Source: Myxococcaceae bacterium (GTDB taxonomy: Bacteria; Myxococcota; Myxococcia; Myxococcales; Myxococcaceae). From it: 59,488 nt of DNA. Location of the stretch: contig JAFGNZ010000397.1 in NCBI GenBank assembly GCA_016926755.1, forward strand, positions 1-59,488. The letters are read 5' to 3'. The notes beneath the pieces were generated by a model. That model was not told the origin of the DNA. It worked only from the letters and a program-made list of their open reading frames with translations, and did not search any database. Position numbers and translations under genes: made by a program. Below, in pieces: positions 14,734 to 25,234 of this stretch (positions are counted from its first letter, which is position 1; every line of letters starts with the position of its first letter).

Positions 14734-16497
14734 TCACAGCCGCAGCTTCTTCGACGTGGTCAGCCCGACGCGAATGTCCACCTCGATCACGGTGGAGATG
14801 TTCTTCTCCTCATTGACGAGCTTGAGCTGGTGCCGCCCCACAGGCAGCACGTGGTCAATGAGCGGGGTATCCCCCAGCTTCTTCCCGCGCCAGAAGACAC
14901 GCGTCCAAGGGGTGGTGTCCAGGGTGAGCCGGCCCTTCTTGATCGAGATCCTGGGCTCGGGTTTGGGGGGCTTGTCGGGGAGCTTGGGCGGCTCGGGGGC
15001 CAGCATGAGCACCACCGTGGTGCGCTCGCCGGGGTAGGCCAGGTTCACCTGCCGGGTGGCCTCCTTCCTCCCCTCCAGCGTGGCCGCCACGGTGTGCTCG
15101 CCCAGGGTGAGCGTGTCGAGCACCAGCGGCGAGCGCCCGACATCCTGCCCATTCACCCAGATCTGCGCGCCCGGGGGATCCGTCTCGACGGTGAGCACCG
15201 GCGGCGCGGGCGGCAGCGCGGGCTGCACGGCGACCGGGGCGGGCGGGGCGACCGGGGCAGGCGACTCCACCGGCGCTGGGCGCAAGGCGAACATCGCCCC
15301 GGCCCCCACCAGGAGCAGCAGCACCGCGGCCCCCGCGAGCGCCAGCCGGGAGCGCGGCCGCCACGGCTGCTCCAGGGTGGTCTCCTCCTCGACGAGGCGG
15401 CCCGGCATCGAGTCCCCCGTGGCGCTGCTCGCCACCCGGCGCGCGATCGAGGGGGTGAGATCGCCAGCGCGCGCCGCCTCGAGCAGCCGGGCGCGCTCCT
15501 GGATGCGCTCGCCGAAGATCTCGGCCATGTAGCTGGCCACCTCGGCGGAGCCCGGCACCTCCTGCTGGGTGCGCAGCCACTCCTCCAGCGCATTCTGGAA
15601 GTGGCGCGCGGTGGGGTAGCGCTGGGCGGGATCCCGCGCCAGCGCCTGGGCGATGATGCGGCTCAGCGCCTCGGGGACGCGGGGGTTGCGCTCGTGCGCG
15701 AGCGGGATCGGATCATTGCCGCCCACCGCCGCCAGCGCGGCGAACTGATCACTGAACTGGAAGAGCCGCGAGCGCGTCACCACCTCGAAGAGGATGATCC
15801 CCAGGGAGAAGATGTCGCTGCGCCCGTCGAGGGTGACGCCCCGCGCCTGCTCGGGCGACATGTAGGCCGCCTTGCCCTTGACCTGGCCCGCCATGGTCGC
15901 GCTCTCGCGGGAGGCCGCCTTGGCGATGCCGAAGTCCAGCACCTTCACCACGCCGTCATAGGTGACCAGGAGGTTCTGCGGGGACACGTCTCGGTGGACG
16001 ATGCCCAGCAGCACGCCATCCGGCCCCGTCTTGGCGTGCGCATACCCCAGGCCCTCGGCGACGTCGGCGATGATGCGCACCGCGAGGGGGATGGGCAGCG
16101 GCTTTCCCTGGCGCGCCCCCGTCCTCGCGATGGTGGACAGGTTCTCGCCCGGCAGGTACTCCATGGCGATGTAGAACGCCCCCGCCTCCTCCCCCAGGTC
16201 GAAGATCTGGACGATGTGCGGGTGGTTGAGCTGCGCGGCGATCCGCGCCTCGTCCAGGAACATCCCCACGAACTCGGGATCGGTGCCCAGCCCGTCCAGG
16301 ATGCGCTTGATGACGATGAACTTCTCGAAGCCCTTGGGCCCCACCTGGCGCGCGAGCCAGATCTCCGCCATGCCTCCCACGGCGATCCGGGACAGCAGGT
16401 TGTAGCGCCCCACGGTCAGGCCCTGCTGCCACACGGAAGGGGCCTCGGGCATGGCCAGGGGGTGGGGGGTGTGGCTCACGGAGAGAACTTTCTTCAT
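14734..16497 (-). CDS. membrane Ser/Thr protein kinase with PEGA domains
   Basis: The 587-residue protein has a complete eukaryotic-type kinase domain at residues 31-315. Visible are a Gly-rich loop GGMAEIW (41-47), catalytic Lys64 in IVIKR, HRDVSPQN (168-175), DFG (188-190) and SPEQ (214-217). GGMAEIW and HRDVSPQN are the forms usual in myxobacterial kinases. A juxtamembrane linker leads to one membrane helix (about 382-402) and a Pro-rich stretch, then two PEGA-like domains (about 428-495 and 515-580) in the periplasm, with TDPPGAQIWVNGQDVGRSPL as the first. It probably couples an envelope signal to cytoplasmic phosphorylation. The divergent gene pair to its right starts only 59 bp away. 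Confidence 0.92.
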   Translation of the reverse strand: MKKVLSVSHTPHPLAMPEAPSVWQQGLTVGRYNLLSRIAVGGMAEIWLARQVGPKGFEKFIVIKRILDGLGTDPEFVGMFLDEARIAAQLNHPHIVQIFDLGEEAGAFYIAMEYLPGENLSTIARTGARQGKPLPIPLAVRIIADVAEGLGYAHAKTGPDGVLLGIVHRDVSPQNLLVTYDGVVKVLDFGIAKAASRESATMAGQVKGKAAYMSPEQARGVTLDGRSDIFSLGIILFEVVTRSRLFQFSDQFAALAAVGGNDPIPLAHERNPRVPEALSRIIAQALARDPAQRYPTARHFQNALEEWLRTQQEVPGSAEVASYMAEIFGERIQERARLLEAARAGDLTPSIARRVASSATGDSMPGRLVEEETTLEQPWRPRSRLALAGAAVLLLLVGAGAMFALRPAPVESPAPVAPPAPVAVQPALPPAPPVLTVETDPPGAQIWVNGQDVGRSPLVLDTLTLGEHTVAATLEGRKEATRQVNLAYPGERTTVVLMLAPEPPKLPDKPPKPEPRISIKKGRLTLDTTPWTRVFWRGKKLGDTPLIDHVLPVGRHQLKLVNEEKNISTVIEVDIRVGLTTSKKLRL

Positions 16498-16556
16498 CCA
16501 GACGGGGGCCTGTCAATTCGACGGTTTCCCGGATCCCTGATTAACATGACCAGGCC

Positions 16557-17582
16557 GTGGCTCCCCTCTTTCGGATCATCGCCCTGTTCACCTGCCTCCT
16601 GGTCTCCCGGGCCTGGGGCGCCCCCCCCAACCCGGACCTGACCCGGGCCCGCCAGCTCCTGGAGAACCTGCGCTACACCGAGGCATCCCGGGCGCTGGAC
16701 GCCGCCCGGGAGCGCCCAGGCAATGAGCGTACCACCCTCCTGCAGATCCTCGAGTTGCAAGGCGTGGTGGCGGCCATGCTCCAGCAGCCGGCGAAGGCCC
16801 GCTCGGCGTTCCAGACCCTGGTGGTACTCGCGCCGGACCACCAGCTCATGGGGGACTACGCCCCCCGGGTGGTGACGCCCTTCTTCGAGGCCAAGGGCTG
16901 GGTGGCCGAGCACGGGGCGGCCTTGCGGCTGGAGGCAGCGCCCGCGAGCAAGAGCGAGCGCTCCGTCGAGCGCGTGGCCGCCAGGGTGACGACGGATGTG
17001 TTGAAGCTGGGCCGGACGGTGCGCTTCCACTTCCGCACCGGGGGCCCCCTGTGGCGGGAGGAGGAGCGCCCGCTCACCGAGAGCGCGGCCTCCGTGGAGG
17101 TGAGCGGCAAGCGCGTGCAATGGTGGGCGGAGCTGCTCGACGAGCGCCAGGCCGTGCTCGTCACCCTGGGCAGCGCCAACGCCCCCGTGACGGAGACGGC
17201 GCTCCCGCTCCAGGCCCTCACACACTCCCCCACAGATACTCCCGGACTGCGGAGCACCCCCCTGCGCATCGCGTCATACGTGTGCCTGGGGGTGGCGGCG
17301 GGGACAGGGGCGGTGGGCGGGTACTTCGGGTTGCGCTCCCGCAGCGCGCGCGCCGAGGTGGAGGGGGCCGCCGTGAATGACGGAGGCCTCACCACCGGGC
17401 TCACCCAGGCAGAGGCGTTCGCGCTGGATGCGCGGGCCCGCTCGAATGCACGGCTGGCGAATGTCCTGTTCGGCGTCGCGGGAGCGGTGGCCATTACCGG
17501 AGGAACGCTCTGGGTGCTCGGCGCGCCGGTGACGGTCTCCGCCACGCCCACCGGAGTCACGCTCGGAGGCAAGATCCCATGA
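16557..17582 (+). CDS. exported TPR-like protein with two C-terminal membrane segments
   Basis: GTG is the only plausible start: an ATG 11 bases upstream is out of frame. The 341-residue product begins with a signal peptide (RIIALFTCLLVSRAWG-APP). A helical region with TPR-like spacing follows (residues 25-110, ARQLLENLRYTEASRALDAA and QPAKARSAFQTLVVLAPDH), then a beta-rich domain. Two Gly/Ala membrane segments near residues 238-258 and 299-318 come last. This layout is common in myxobacterial proteins encoded next to PEGA kinases, where the pair may form an envelope-sensing unit; that link is inference. Its stop overlaps the ATG of the next gene by four bases, so the two are translationally coupled. 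Confidence 0.75.
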   Translation: MAPLFRIIALFTCLLVSRAWGAPPNPDLTRARQLLENLRYTEASRALDAARERPGNERTTLLQILELQGVVAAMLQQPAKARSAFQTLVVLAPDHQLMGDYAPRVVTPFFEAKGWVAEHGAALRLEAAPASKSERSVERVAARVTTDVLKLGRTVRFHFRTGGPLWREEERPLTESAASVEVSGKRVQWWAELLDERQAVLVTLGSANAPVTETALPLQALTHSPTDTPGLRSTPLRIASYVCLGVAAGTGAVGGYFGLRSRSARAEVEGAAVNDGGLTTGLTQAEAFALDARARSNARLANVLFGVAGAVAITGGTLWVLGAPVTVSATPTGVTLGGKIP

Positions 17583-19624
17583 GTCGATTCTCTCGGCCTC
17601 GCACGCTCTCAGGGCTCGCCTGGCCCATCCTGGCACTGCTGTTCTCGCTGCAGGCCTGTGACTGTGGCACCACCGGTGTCGACTTGCGGCGCTTCCCCTG
17701 CACCCAGGACGACGAGTGCGCCTCGGGCTTCCTCTGCCGCGCTGGCGAGTGCCGGCCCGAGGGAGAGCCCGTCGACGGGCCAGATGGAGGGCCGGATGCC
17801 GGTCCGGATGCGGGCCCGGACGCCGGTCCGGATGCGGGCCCGGACGCCGGTCCGGATGCGGGCCCGGACGCCGGTCCGGATGCGGGCCCGGACGCGGGCC
17901 CGACGGACGGAGGCACCAACACCAAGCCCTCCCGGCTCACCTTCACCAGCCCGGCGCGGACCGTGGAGGCGGGAAAGTGCTCGGGGGCGGTGGTGATCCA
18001 GGCGCAGACCTCGACGGGCAGTGCCGCCCCCGTGGAGGCCTCGACGACCATCGCCCTGAGTACCCAGTTCAACTCGACCGTTGCCTTCTACTCCACTGCG
18101 GCCTGTACGGGGTTCCCCACGAGCTTCAGGACGATGGCGGCAGGCAGCAGCAGCGTCACCGTCTACTTCCGAGGCACCGCGGCGCAGGCCGTCCGGCTCC
18201 TCGCGGCGGCCAGCGGCCTGTTCCCCGCGTTCCAGGACGCGACCATCACTCCCGCCCCGCCGGCCAGCCTGGCCTTCCTCACCCCGTCGCGGACCCTGCC
18301 GGCCGGAGGCTGCTCCGCCAGGGTGGAGCTCGAGTCGCGCGATGCCTACGGCAACCCCTCCCCCTTCTCCTCACAGACGGCGGCGGTGTTGGAGGAGGCG
18401 GATGGCGCGGGGTTCACCTTCTTCTCCAACGCGGGGTGCACCTCGCAGATCTCCCAGGCGGTGTTCTCCGCGGGCGAGGCGCGGACCTCCTTCTATTTCA
18501 AGGGGCGGACCGGCGGCACCTTCAACCTCTTCGCCACGGCCTCGGGCTTCTCGGCGGTGGCTCAGAGCGAGACGATCCTGCCGGCGGTGCGCACCGGCAC
18601 CTGCACCCTCCCCCTGGGTGGCGGCTCGGTGACGTGCCCCATCTCCCCGCCGCAGCGCGACATGTCCAGGACGATGATGCTGTTCCAGGCCAGCTCCGAC
18701 GACAACGACCCCGACTCCTCGAGCGTGCGCTGCGCGCTCACGGCCCTGAATGCCATCACGTGCACCCGGAACGACTTCGGCGCGGACGAGGTTCCCATCA
18801 ACATCGTGTGGCAGACAGCGGAGCTGGTCTCCGGGCTGAAGGTCCAGCACCTGCAGGCCACCTGTGCGGGGGCGCCCCTCATCGAGGTCCCGATCCAGCC
18901 GGTCTCGAGCCTCCAGAGCACCTTCCTGCTGGTGAGCTCCGAGCAGAACGGCAACACCTTCGGAGCTGATGCCTTCTACACCGCTTCGATCCAGTCGCTG
19001 GACCACGTGGATCTCGAGTTCAGCACGGGCTGCGATTCGGATCTGGTGGTCTCGCTCCAGGTCGTGGAGCTCGAGGGCGCCAGCGTCACCCGTGGCATGA
19101 GCCCGCCCCTGTCCGGGACCACGCGAACCGTCTCCGGCCTGGCGAGCTCGCCCCTCGAGTCCACCGCGCTGCTCTTCACCTACCAGTCTTCCGCCGGCGC
19201 GATCGACGGCCTCTGCGACCGGGTGGTGCGTGGAGAGCTCACCTCGTCCAACTCCATCACCTTCTCGCGCGGCGCGGGCGCCACCACGGGCTGTACGGAT
19301 GAGCTCATCAACGCCATCTCCTGGGAGCGCATCAACTTTGGCGCTCGCGCGCAGGCTCAGCACTTCCAGGTGGAGCTGGCTCCGGGCACGATGACGACCT
19401 CCGTCAACATCGAGACGGTGGATCCGACGCGCACGCTGGTGTTCGCCAGCGGGCAGGCCCAGTCCGGCCAGGCCGGGGGTGAGAGCTCGTACATGGACGA
19501 CGACATCATCGGGGAGTCGCTGGGCTGGCACGCGCTCACCTCGCCCACGACCCTCATCGTCGCCCGTGGATCCGCCTCGGGCACCACCCGCTGGTTCTCC
19601 ACGGTGCTGCAGCTGGAGCCCTGA
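17579..19624 (+). CDS. large cell-surface lipoprotein with GPDAG spacer
   Basis: The 681-residue precursor carries a lipoprotein signal ending LLFSLQAC (Cys27). A small Cys-rich module follows, CTQDDECASGFLCRAGEC, and then a spacer of nine GPDAG repeats. Next come two Ig-like or invasin-like beta domains of about 100 residues each, opening SRLTFTSPARTVEAGKCSG and ASLAFLTPSRTLPAGGCSA. The long C-terminal half has paired cysteines and recurring statements such as TVSGLASSPLESTALLFTYQ. The design (lipid anchor, flexible stalk, beta domains) suggests display outside the cell. The family function is unknown. Coupled to the preceding TPR-like protein by an ATGA overlap. Confidence 0.8.
   Translation: MSRFSRPRTLSGLAWPILALLFSLQACDCGTTGVDLRRFPCTQDDECASGFLCRAGECRPEGEPVDGPDGGPDAGPDAGPDAGPDAGPDAGPDAGPDAGPDAGPDAGPTDGGTNTKPSRLTFTSPARTVEAGKCSGAVVIQAQTSTGSAAPVEASTTIALSTQFNSTVAFYSTAACTGFPTSFRTMAAGSSSVTVYFRGTAAQAVRLLAAASGLFPAFQDATITPAPPASLAFLTPSRTLPAGGCSARVELESRDAYGNPSPFSSQTAAVLEEADGAGFTFFSNAGCTSQISQAVFSAGEARTSFYFKGRTGGTFNLFATASGFSAVAQSETILPAVRTGTCTLPLGGGSVTCPISPPQRDMSRTMMLFQASSDDNDPDSSSVRCALTALNAITCTRNDFGADEVPINIVWQTAELVSGLKVQHLQATCAGAPLIEVPIQPVSSLQSTFLLVSSEQNGNTFGADAFYTASIQSLDHVDLEFSTGCDSDLVVSLQVVELEGASVTRGMSPPLSGTTRTVSGLASSPLESTALLFTYQSSAGAIDGLCDRVVRGELTSSNSITFSRGAGATTGCTDELINAISWERINFGARAQAQHFQVELAPGTMTTSVNIETVDPTRTLVFASGQAQSGQAGGESSYMDDDIIGESLGWHALTSPTTLIVARGSASGTTRWFSTVLQLEP
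17789..17904 (+). repeat. tandem repeat encoding the GPDAG spacer
   Basis: A 12/24-bp unit (GGTCCGGATGCGGGCCCGGACGCC) is repeated with alternating Gly and Ala codons. The regular 24-bp superperiod shows recent amplification by slippage or unequal exchange. It encodes a flexible Pro/Asp/Ala/Gly stalk. Confidence 0.9.
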
Positions 19625-19654
19625 CGTTCAACGGGGGCTCCTGCAGCGGCCGGC

Positions 19655-20866
19655 TCAGTAGCTCACGCCGTAGCTGGCCGCCTGCGCCCTCACGCTCTTC
19701 ATCACGTTGTCGTCGAAGCTCTCCGACTTCTCGGACACGTTCTTCGTGCGCCACTCATCGCGCTCGGCCGCCAGCTTCGCCGCCTTCTCCTCCAGGGCCC
19801 TCCGCTGCGTCGCGAGCTGCTTCACCTTCGCCGCCTGCTCCCCCTTGCTCAGCCCCTGCAGCGGCGCCGGCAGCTCGGCCTCCTTCACGCTCGCCAGGGC
19901 CTCCGGCGCCTCCACCAGGTCCACCGCCCCGCCCACGGCCATCGGCGCGCTGCTCGCGGCTCCGGCGCCGCCGGGCCCCTTGGCCCGTGCCTTCTTCATG
20001 TAGCTGATGCGCTCGGCCGCCGCCTCCGCGGGCAGCGCCGCCATCTGCGCCGCGCGGCCCCTGTTCTCCGCCTGCACCGCCGCCGTCCCCGTGTAGAGCG
20101 TCTTCGTGGCGATCTCCGCGTTCACCTTCGCCAGCTCCCCGTCATACGGCGTCGCCACCGCCAGCATCCCACCCGACTGGCCAATGGTGTCGAACGTCCC
20201 GTCCGTCAGCTTCGCCACGTACCTCCAGGCCTTCGCCGTCTCCCCGTCCTCGCCGCAGCGCACCGTGTTCACCACGATGTGCCGCTCCTTCGCCTTCTGC
20301 GACCAGCGCTTGAAGTCCCACTCGGCCCCCCGGCTCGCCGGCGGCGCGTCACCCACCAGGAAGATGACCTTCATCGTCTCGCGGCTGTCGCTCCAGGACA
20401 TCCTCGACACCGCCTCGCCCAGGCCGCGGCCCACGTGCTCGGGCGTGTCGCCGCCGCCGTCGGCGCGGAACTTGCGCAGGTTCGCGAAGACCGTGTCCAG
20501 GTCCTCGCTCAGATCGAAGCGCTTCGTGACGTACGCGTCGCCCTCGTCCCGGTACGCCACCAAGCCCACCTTCAGGCGCGGCGTCGGCTTGCCCGTGGCG
20601 ATCCGCGAGGCGATGGAGAAGATCTTCTGCTTGGCGCCCTCGATCAGGCCGCTCATCGAGCCCGTCGTGTCGAGCACGAAGACCACCTCGATCTGCGGGC
20701 GGGACTCCTGCTTCTGGGCGTCCTGCTGGGGGCCCACCGGGGCCGGCTGCTCCTGCTTGGGAGCGACCTGCGGCGTGGGAGCCCCGGCGAAGGCCAGGGG
20801 AGCAGCGAGGGTAACGGTGGCGAGCGCGGCGGCCAGGACGGGCCGCGTGAGGAACTTCAGGGACAT
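19655..20866 (-). CDS. exported von Willebrand factor A domain protein
   Basis: The 403-residue protein has a Sec signal peptide (LTRPVLAAALATVTLAAPLAFAG) and a short Gln/Pro linker. A VWA domain covers residues about 58-250 and opens EVVFVLDTTGSMSGLIEG, where D-T-T-G-S provides the MIDAS metal site. Further VWA signatures are GLVAYRDEGDAYV, the conserved Thr/Asp of DGGGDTPEHVGRGL and KVIFLVGDAPP. A basic, probably coiled-coil tail (KVKQLATQRRALEEKAAKL) ends the protein. The fold implies metal-dependent ligand binding in the periplasm; the partner is unknown. The gene stands alone between convergent and same-strand neighbours. Confidence 0.85.
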   Translation of the reverse strand: MSLKFLTRPVLAAALATVTLAAPLAFAGAPTPQVAPKQEQPAPVGPQQDAQKQESRPQIEVVFVLDTTGSMSGLIEGAKQKIFSIASRIATGKPTPRLKVGLVAYRDEGDAYVTKRFDLSEDLDTVFANLRKFRADGGGDTPEHVGRGLGEAVSRMSWSDSRETMKVIFLVGDAPPASRGAEWDFKRWSQKAKERHIVVNTVRCGEDGETAKAWRYVAKLTDGTFDTIGQSGGMLAVATPYDGELAKVNAEIATKTLYTGTAAVQAENRGRAAQMAALPAEAAAERISYMKKARAKGPGGAGAASSAPMAVGGAVDLVEAPEALASVKEAELPAPLQGLSKGEQAAKVKQLATQRRALEEKAAKLAAERDEWRTKNVSEKSESFDDNVMKSVRAQAASYGVSY

Positions 20867-20968
20867 GGAAGGCTCCAGGGGCAGGAAAGAGGGGTTTTCG
20901 CGCGCGTGTCCCCCTGTAACGGGCGAGCCCCGCGCAAGGTCTACCCCCGCCGCGGATCCTCCACCCGC

Positions 20969-21664
20969 TCACGCCAGGTCGAAGAGCAGCGCCTCGATGG
21001 GCTCGTTGGCGGTGAGCACCAGCGTGCCCTCGTCGGAGATGGCGGCGCCGTCCCCCGCCTTGATCGCCACGCCGTTCAGCGTGCCCGAGCCCCGGGCGAG
21101 CTGCACCCACGCGTGCCGGCCCGGCGTGAGCGGGTACTCGGCCTTCTCGCCCTTGCCCAGCAGCGCGCTGTACAGCGCCAGGTCCTGGCGCACGGTCACC
21201 GAGCCCTCACGTCCGTCGGGCGAGGCCACCACGCGGAAGCGCCCCTGGCGCTCCTTCTCGGGGAAGGCCTTCTGCTCGTAGCTCGGCTTCAGGCCCTGCC
21301 GCTCGGGCAGGATCCAGATCTGCAGCATGTGCAGCTGCTCGCCGAAGCGGTTCATCTCGCTGTGCAGCACGCCCGTGCCCGCGCTCATCCGCTGCACCTC
21401 GCCGGGCCGGATCACGGAGGTGGTGCCCATGCTGTCCTTGTGCTCCACCTGCCCGCCCAGCACATAGGTGATGATCTCCATGTCCCGGTGCGGGTGCGTG
21501 CCGAACCCCGAGCGCGGCGCGACATAGTCCTCGTTGATGACGCGCAGGCTGCGGAAGCCCATGTGCTCCGGGTCGTAGTAGTCCGCGAACGAGAACGAGT
21601 GATACGTGTCGAGCCAACCGTGGTTGGCATGGCCGCGAGCCTCAGCAGGTCGAAGGGTGATCAT
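20969..21664 (-). CDS. pirin family protein (YhhW-like bicupin)
   Basis: AAGGAG upstream of [19 protein letters not shown] fixes the start, giving 231 residues, the usual size of bacterial YhhW-type pirins. The metal ligands are all present: His57 and His59 in THPHRD, His101 and Glu103 in GVLHSEMN. The conserved [17 protein letters not shown] and LHMLQIWI blocks surround them. Characterised homologues have quercetin 2,3-dioxygenase activity in vitro, but the physiological role of pirins is unclear. It is cytoplasmic. The gene is divergent from the alcohol dehydrogenase to its right, with a 328-bp intergenic region that could hold shared control sites; I see no clear operator there. Confidence 0.93.
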   Translation of the reverse strand: MITLRPAEARGHANHGWLDTYHSFSFADYYDPEHMGFRSLRVINEDYVAPRSGFGTHPHRDMEIITYVLGGQVEHKDSMGTTSVIRPGEVQRMSAGTGVLHSEMNRFGEQLHMLQIWILPERQGLKPSYEQKAFPEKERQGRFRVVASPDGREGSVTVRQDLALYSALLGKGEKAEYPLTPGRHAWVQLARGSGTLNGVAIKAGDGAAISDEGTLVLTANEPIEALLFDLA

Positions 21665-21992
21665 CGGGTACTCCTTTCTGTTTCCAGACTGATCTGCAAA
21701 CCCCTCGCCATCTCCCAAGCCCTTGTAATCAGGCGAGCACGAGGCGCGAGGCGCGCCCCACCCTCTCAACTTGAGAGCATCCGGCTCTCTAAAGGAGAAC
21801 CAACGTCTGGCCTGCCCCCGCGCGCCGCCTCGCGCCCGAGCGCAAGCCTGGCGGGTTGTCAGACAGGTTTGCCCAACGCCGCTCCCCCCCGTGGTGGACA
21901 GTCCTTCCTCCCTGCGAGCCAATGCCAGTAAGAGCATCCCCCGTGGCCCCCTGAGCGGAGGGAGCCACTCACGAATACCGAGGGGGTGAAAC

Positions 21993-23036
21993 ATGAAGGC
22001 CAAGGCGTATCAGCTCGTGGAGTGGCAGCAGGCGCCGGAGCTTCGAGAGGTAGACGTGCGCGAACCCGGCCCGGGTGAGGTGCTCCTCAAGGTGGGAGGG
22101 GCTGGGGCGTGCCACTCGGACCTGACGCTGATGGGGATCCCCGCGGGGTTCCTGCCCTACACCCTGCCCTTCACGCTCGGCCATGAGACGGCGGGCTGGG
22201 TCGAGGCGATGGGCCCGGGAGTGACGGGCCTCGAGCGGGGAGAGCCCGTGCTCCTCTATAGCCCGTGGGGCTGCGGGCGCTGCAAGCCATGCCGGATGGG
22301 GAGTGAGAACCACTGCGAGCGGGTGTCCGAGCTGCGCTCGCACGGCAGCGGGTTCGGGCGGGATGGGGGCATGGCCCACTACCTGCTCGTCCCGAGCCCG
22401 CGGCTGCTGGTCCCCCTGGGCTCGCTGGATCCGCGTGATGCGGCCCCCCTGGCGGACGCGGCCCTCACGCCGTACCACGCCATCAAGCGGGCGCTGCCGC
22501 TGGCGCCGGGCTCCGCGGCGGTGGTCATCGGCGTGGGAGGGCTGGGGCAGATGGCGGTGCAGCTGCTGCGCGCGCTGAGCCCCGCGCGAGTCATCGCGGT
22601 GGACACCGCGAGTGACAAGCTCGCGCGGGCGAAGGAGCTCGGCGCGGATGACACGGTCCTCTCGGAGGATCGGGCGGCGGAGCAGATCCGCGAGCTGACA
22701 CGGGGGATGGGCGCGGAGCTGGTGCTGGATCTGGTGGGGAGCGACGCGACACTGAAGCTGGCGGCCGGAGTCGCCCGGCAGCGCGGGCAGATCATGCTGG
22801 TGGGGCTGGGGGGCGGCGTGCTGCCGTTCCACTTCATGGGGGTGCCGCAGGAGTGCCAGCTGGTGGCGCCCTACTGGGGCACGCTCCCGGAGCTGATGGA
22901 GGTGCTGGCGCTGGCCCAGACGGGGCGCCTGCGCATGACGGTGGAGCGCTTCCCGTTGGAGCAGGCGGGCAAGGCCTATGAGCGCATGCGCGAGGGGACG
23001 CTGAAGGGGCGAGCGGTCATCACCCCCCACGGCTGA
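21993..23036 (+). CDS. zinc-dependent medium-chain alcohol dehydrogenase
   Basis: The 347-residue enzyme oxidises alcohols or reduces ketones and aldehydes with NAD(P). Catalytic zinc ligands are Cys40 (GACHSD), His64-Glu65 (LGHETAG) and the Asp in [11 protein letters not shown]. The structural zinc site has Cys94, Cys97, Cys100 and Cys108 ([15 protein letters not shown]). The Rossmann motif GVGGLG is near residue 174, followed by an Asp ([10 protein letters not shown]), which favours NAD. From memory the sequence closely follows Rhodococcus ADH-A, a secondary alcohol dehydrogenase, including [17 protein letters not shown] near the C-terminus. The exact substrate cannot be read from the sequence. 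Confidence 0.93.
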   Translation: MKAKAYQLVEWQQAPELREVDVREPGPGEVLLKVGGAGACHSDLTLMGIPAGFLPYTLPFTLGHETAGWVEAMGPGVTGLERGEPVLLYSPWGCGRCKPCRMGSENHCERVSELRSHGSGFGRDGGMAHYLLVPSPRLLVPLGSLDPRDAAPLADAALTPYHAIKRALPLAPGSAAVVIGVGGLGQMAVQLLRALSPARVIAVDTASDKLARAKELGADDTVLSEDRAAEQIRELTRGMGAELVLDLVGSDATLKLAAGVARQRGQIMLVGLGGGVLPFHFMGVPQECQLVAPYWGTLPELMEVLALAQTGRLRMTVERFPLEQAGKAYERMREGTLKGRAVITPHG

Positions 23037-23116
23037 GAGCAGACGAGCAGGCCGCAGGGCACCTGGCGTATCTTCTCTCCCGCCCGGGGGCCGAGCTCCT
23101 CGGGCCGCCTGCCGTC

Positions 23117-23233
23117 ATGGAGTCCCCGCACATGAGTCCCCCCGACAACGCCTCGCTGTACGAACGCCCGGGCGGCGTCCACGCCATCGCCGCCGTGGCG
23201 GAGGCCCCGTCCTCGCGCGGGGCCGGCGGATGA
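23117..23233 (+). pseudogene. N-terminal fragment resembling a group I truncated haemoglobin
   Basis: A 38-codon frame reads ...[20 protein letters not shown] and then diverges into Ser/Arg/Gly sequence and a stop. The part LYER-GG-x-x-AIAAV is the typical start of group I truncated haemoglobins (LYERLGG..AI..VV); here Leu is replaced by Pro and no haem-binding helices follow. It looks like a 5' remnant left by a deletion. Its stop overlaps the start of the release-factor gene, so any surviving translation could feed into that gene. Confidence 0.5.
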
Positions 23234-23607
23234 GCACCCCCCCTGCTCGCAGACAGGCCGCGCTGGAGGCGCTCTCGCTGGATGACGAGGCGCTGCTGAA
23301 GGCGTGTGTTGTCGAGTACTTCATCGCCTCGGGGCCGGGCGGCCAGCACCGCAACACCACGGCCAGCGGCGTGCGCCTCACCCACCCGCCCACCGAGCTG
23401 TCCGTCACGGCCACCGAGCGCCGCAGCCAGGTGCAGAACAAGGGCGTGGCGCTGGATCGGCTGCGCGAGGGGCTCCAGGCGCTCACGTTCGTGCCCAAGG
23501 TGCGCCGGGCGACGAAGCCCTCGAAGGGCTCGCAGAAGCGGCGGCTGGAGGGCAAGAAGCGCACGGGCCAGAAGAAGGCCCTGCGCGGCAAGAAGGACCT
23601 CTGGTGA
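23230..23607 (+). CDS. ArfB-like peptide chain release factor domain protein
   Basis: The 125-residue protein is a stand-alone class I release-factor catalytic domain. The GGQ motif at residues 37-39 ([10 protein letters not shown]) positions the water that hydrolyses peptidyl-tRNA. The rest of the domain follows the family ([22 protein letters not shown]). There is no codon-recognition domain, and a strongly basic tail ([20 protein letters not shown]) follows, as in ArfB/YaeJ, whose tail enters the empty mRNA channel of stalled ribosomes. A rescue role is therefore likely, though the family also contains untested RF-like proteins. It lies 146 bp upstream of asnS on the same strand. Confidence 0.85.
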   Translation: MSTPPARRQAALEALSLDDEALLKACVVEYFIASGPGGQHRNTTASGVRLTHPPTELSVTATERRSQVQNKGVALDRLREGLQALTFVPKVRRATKPSKGSQKRRLEGKKRTGQKKALRGKKDLW

Positions 23608-23753
23608 GCGCCCGCCCCGCCTGGGCCCGGCTGAAGGGGGCCTGACCGCTGGGGTAGCAACCTTTCCCCCTGCTGGAAGCCTCAACACCGCTCTTGTCCT
23701 TCGGCCCGCACGCGGCTAACTCGCTCCTCCGACTTGGAGCAAGGGAGAGCGCC

Positions 23754-25154
<1,401 letters not shown>

Positions 25155-25234
25155 GCTCCGGGCGGAGCGGCGGAGCTGGTGAAGCCCTGGACGGGTTTGC
25201 TTCCCCAGAGGGCCCCGCTAGCATCCCGGGCCCG

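Noticed and set aside
17557-18072. Minus-strand frame with GPASG repeats
   Set aside because: It is the reverse of the GPDAG spacer; the plus strand carries the lipoprotein signal and the ATGA coupling.
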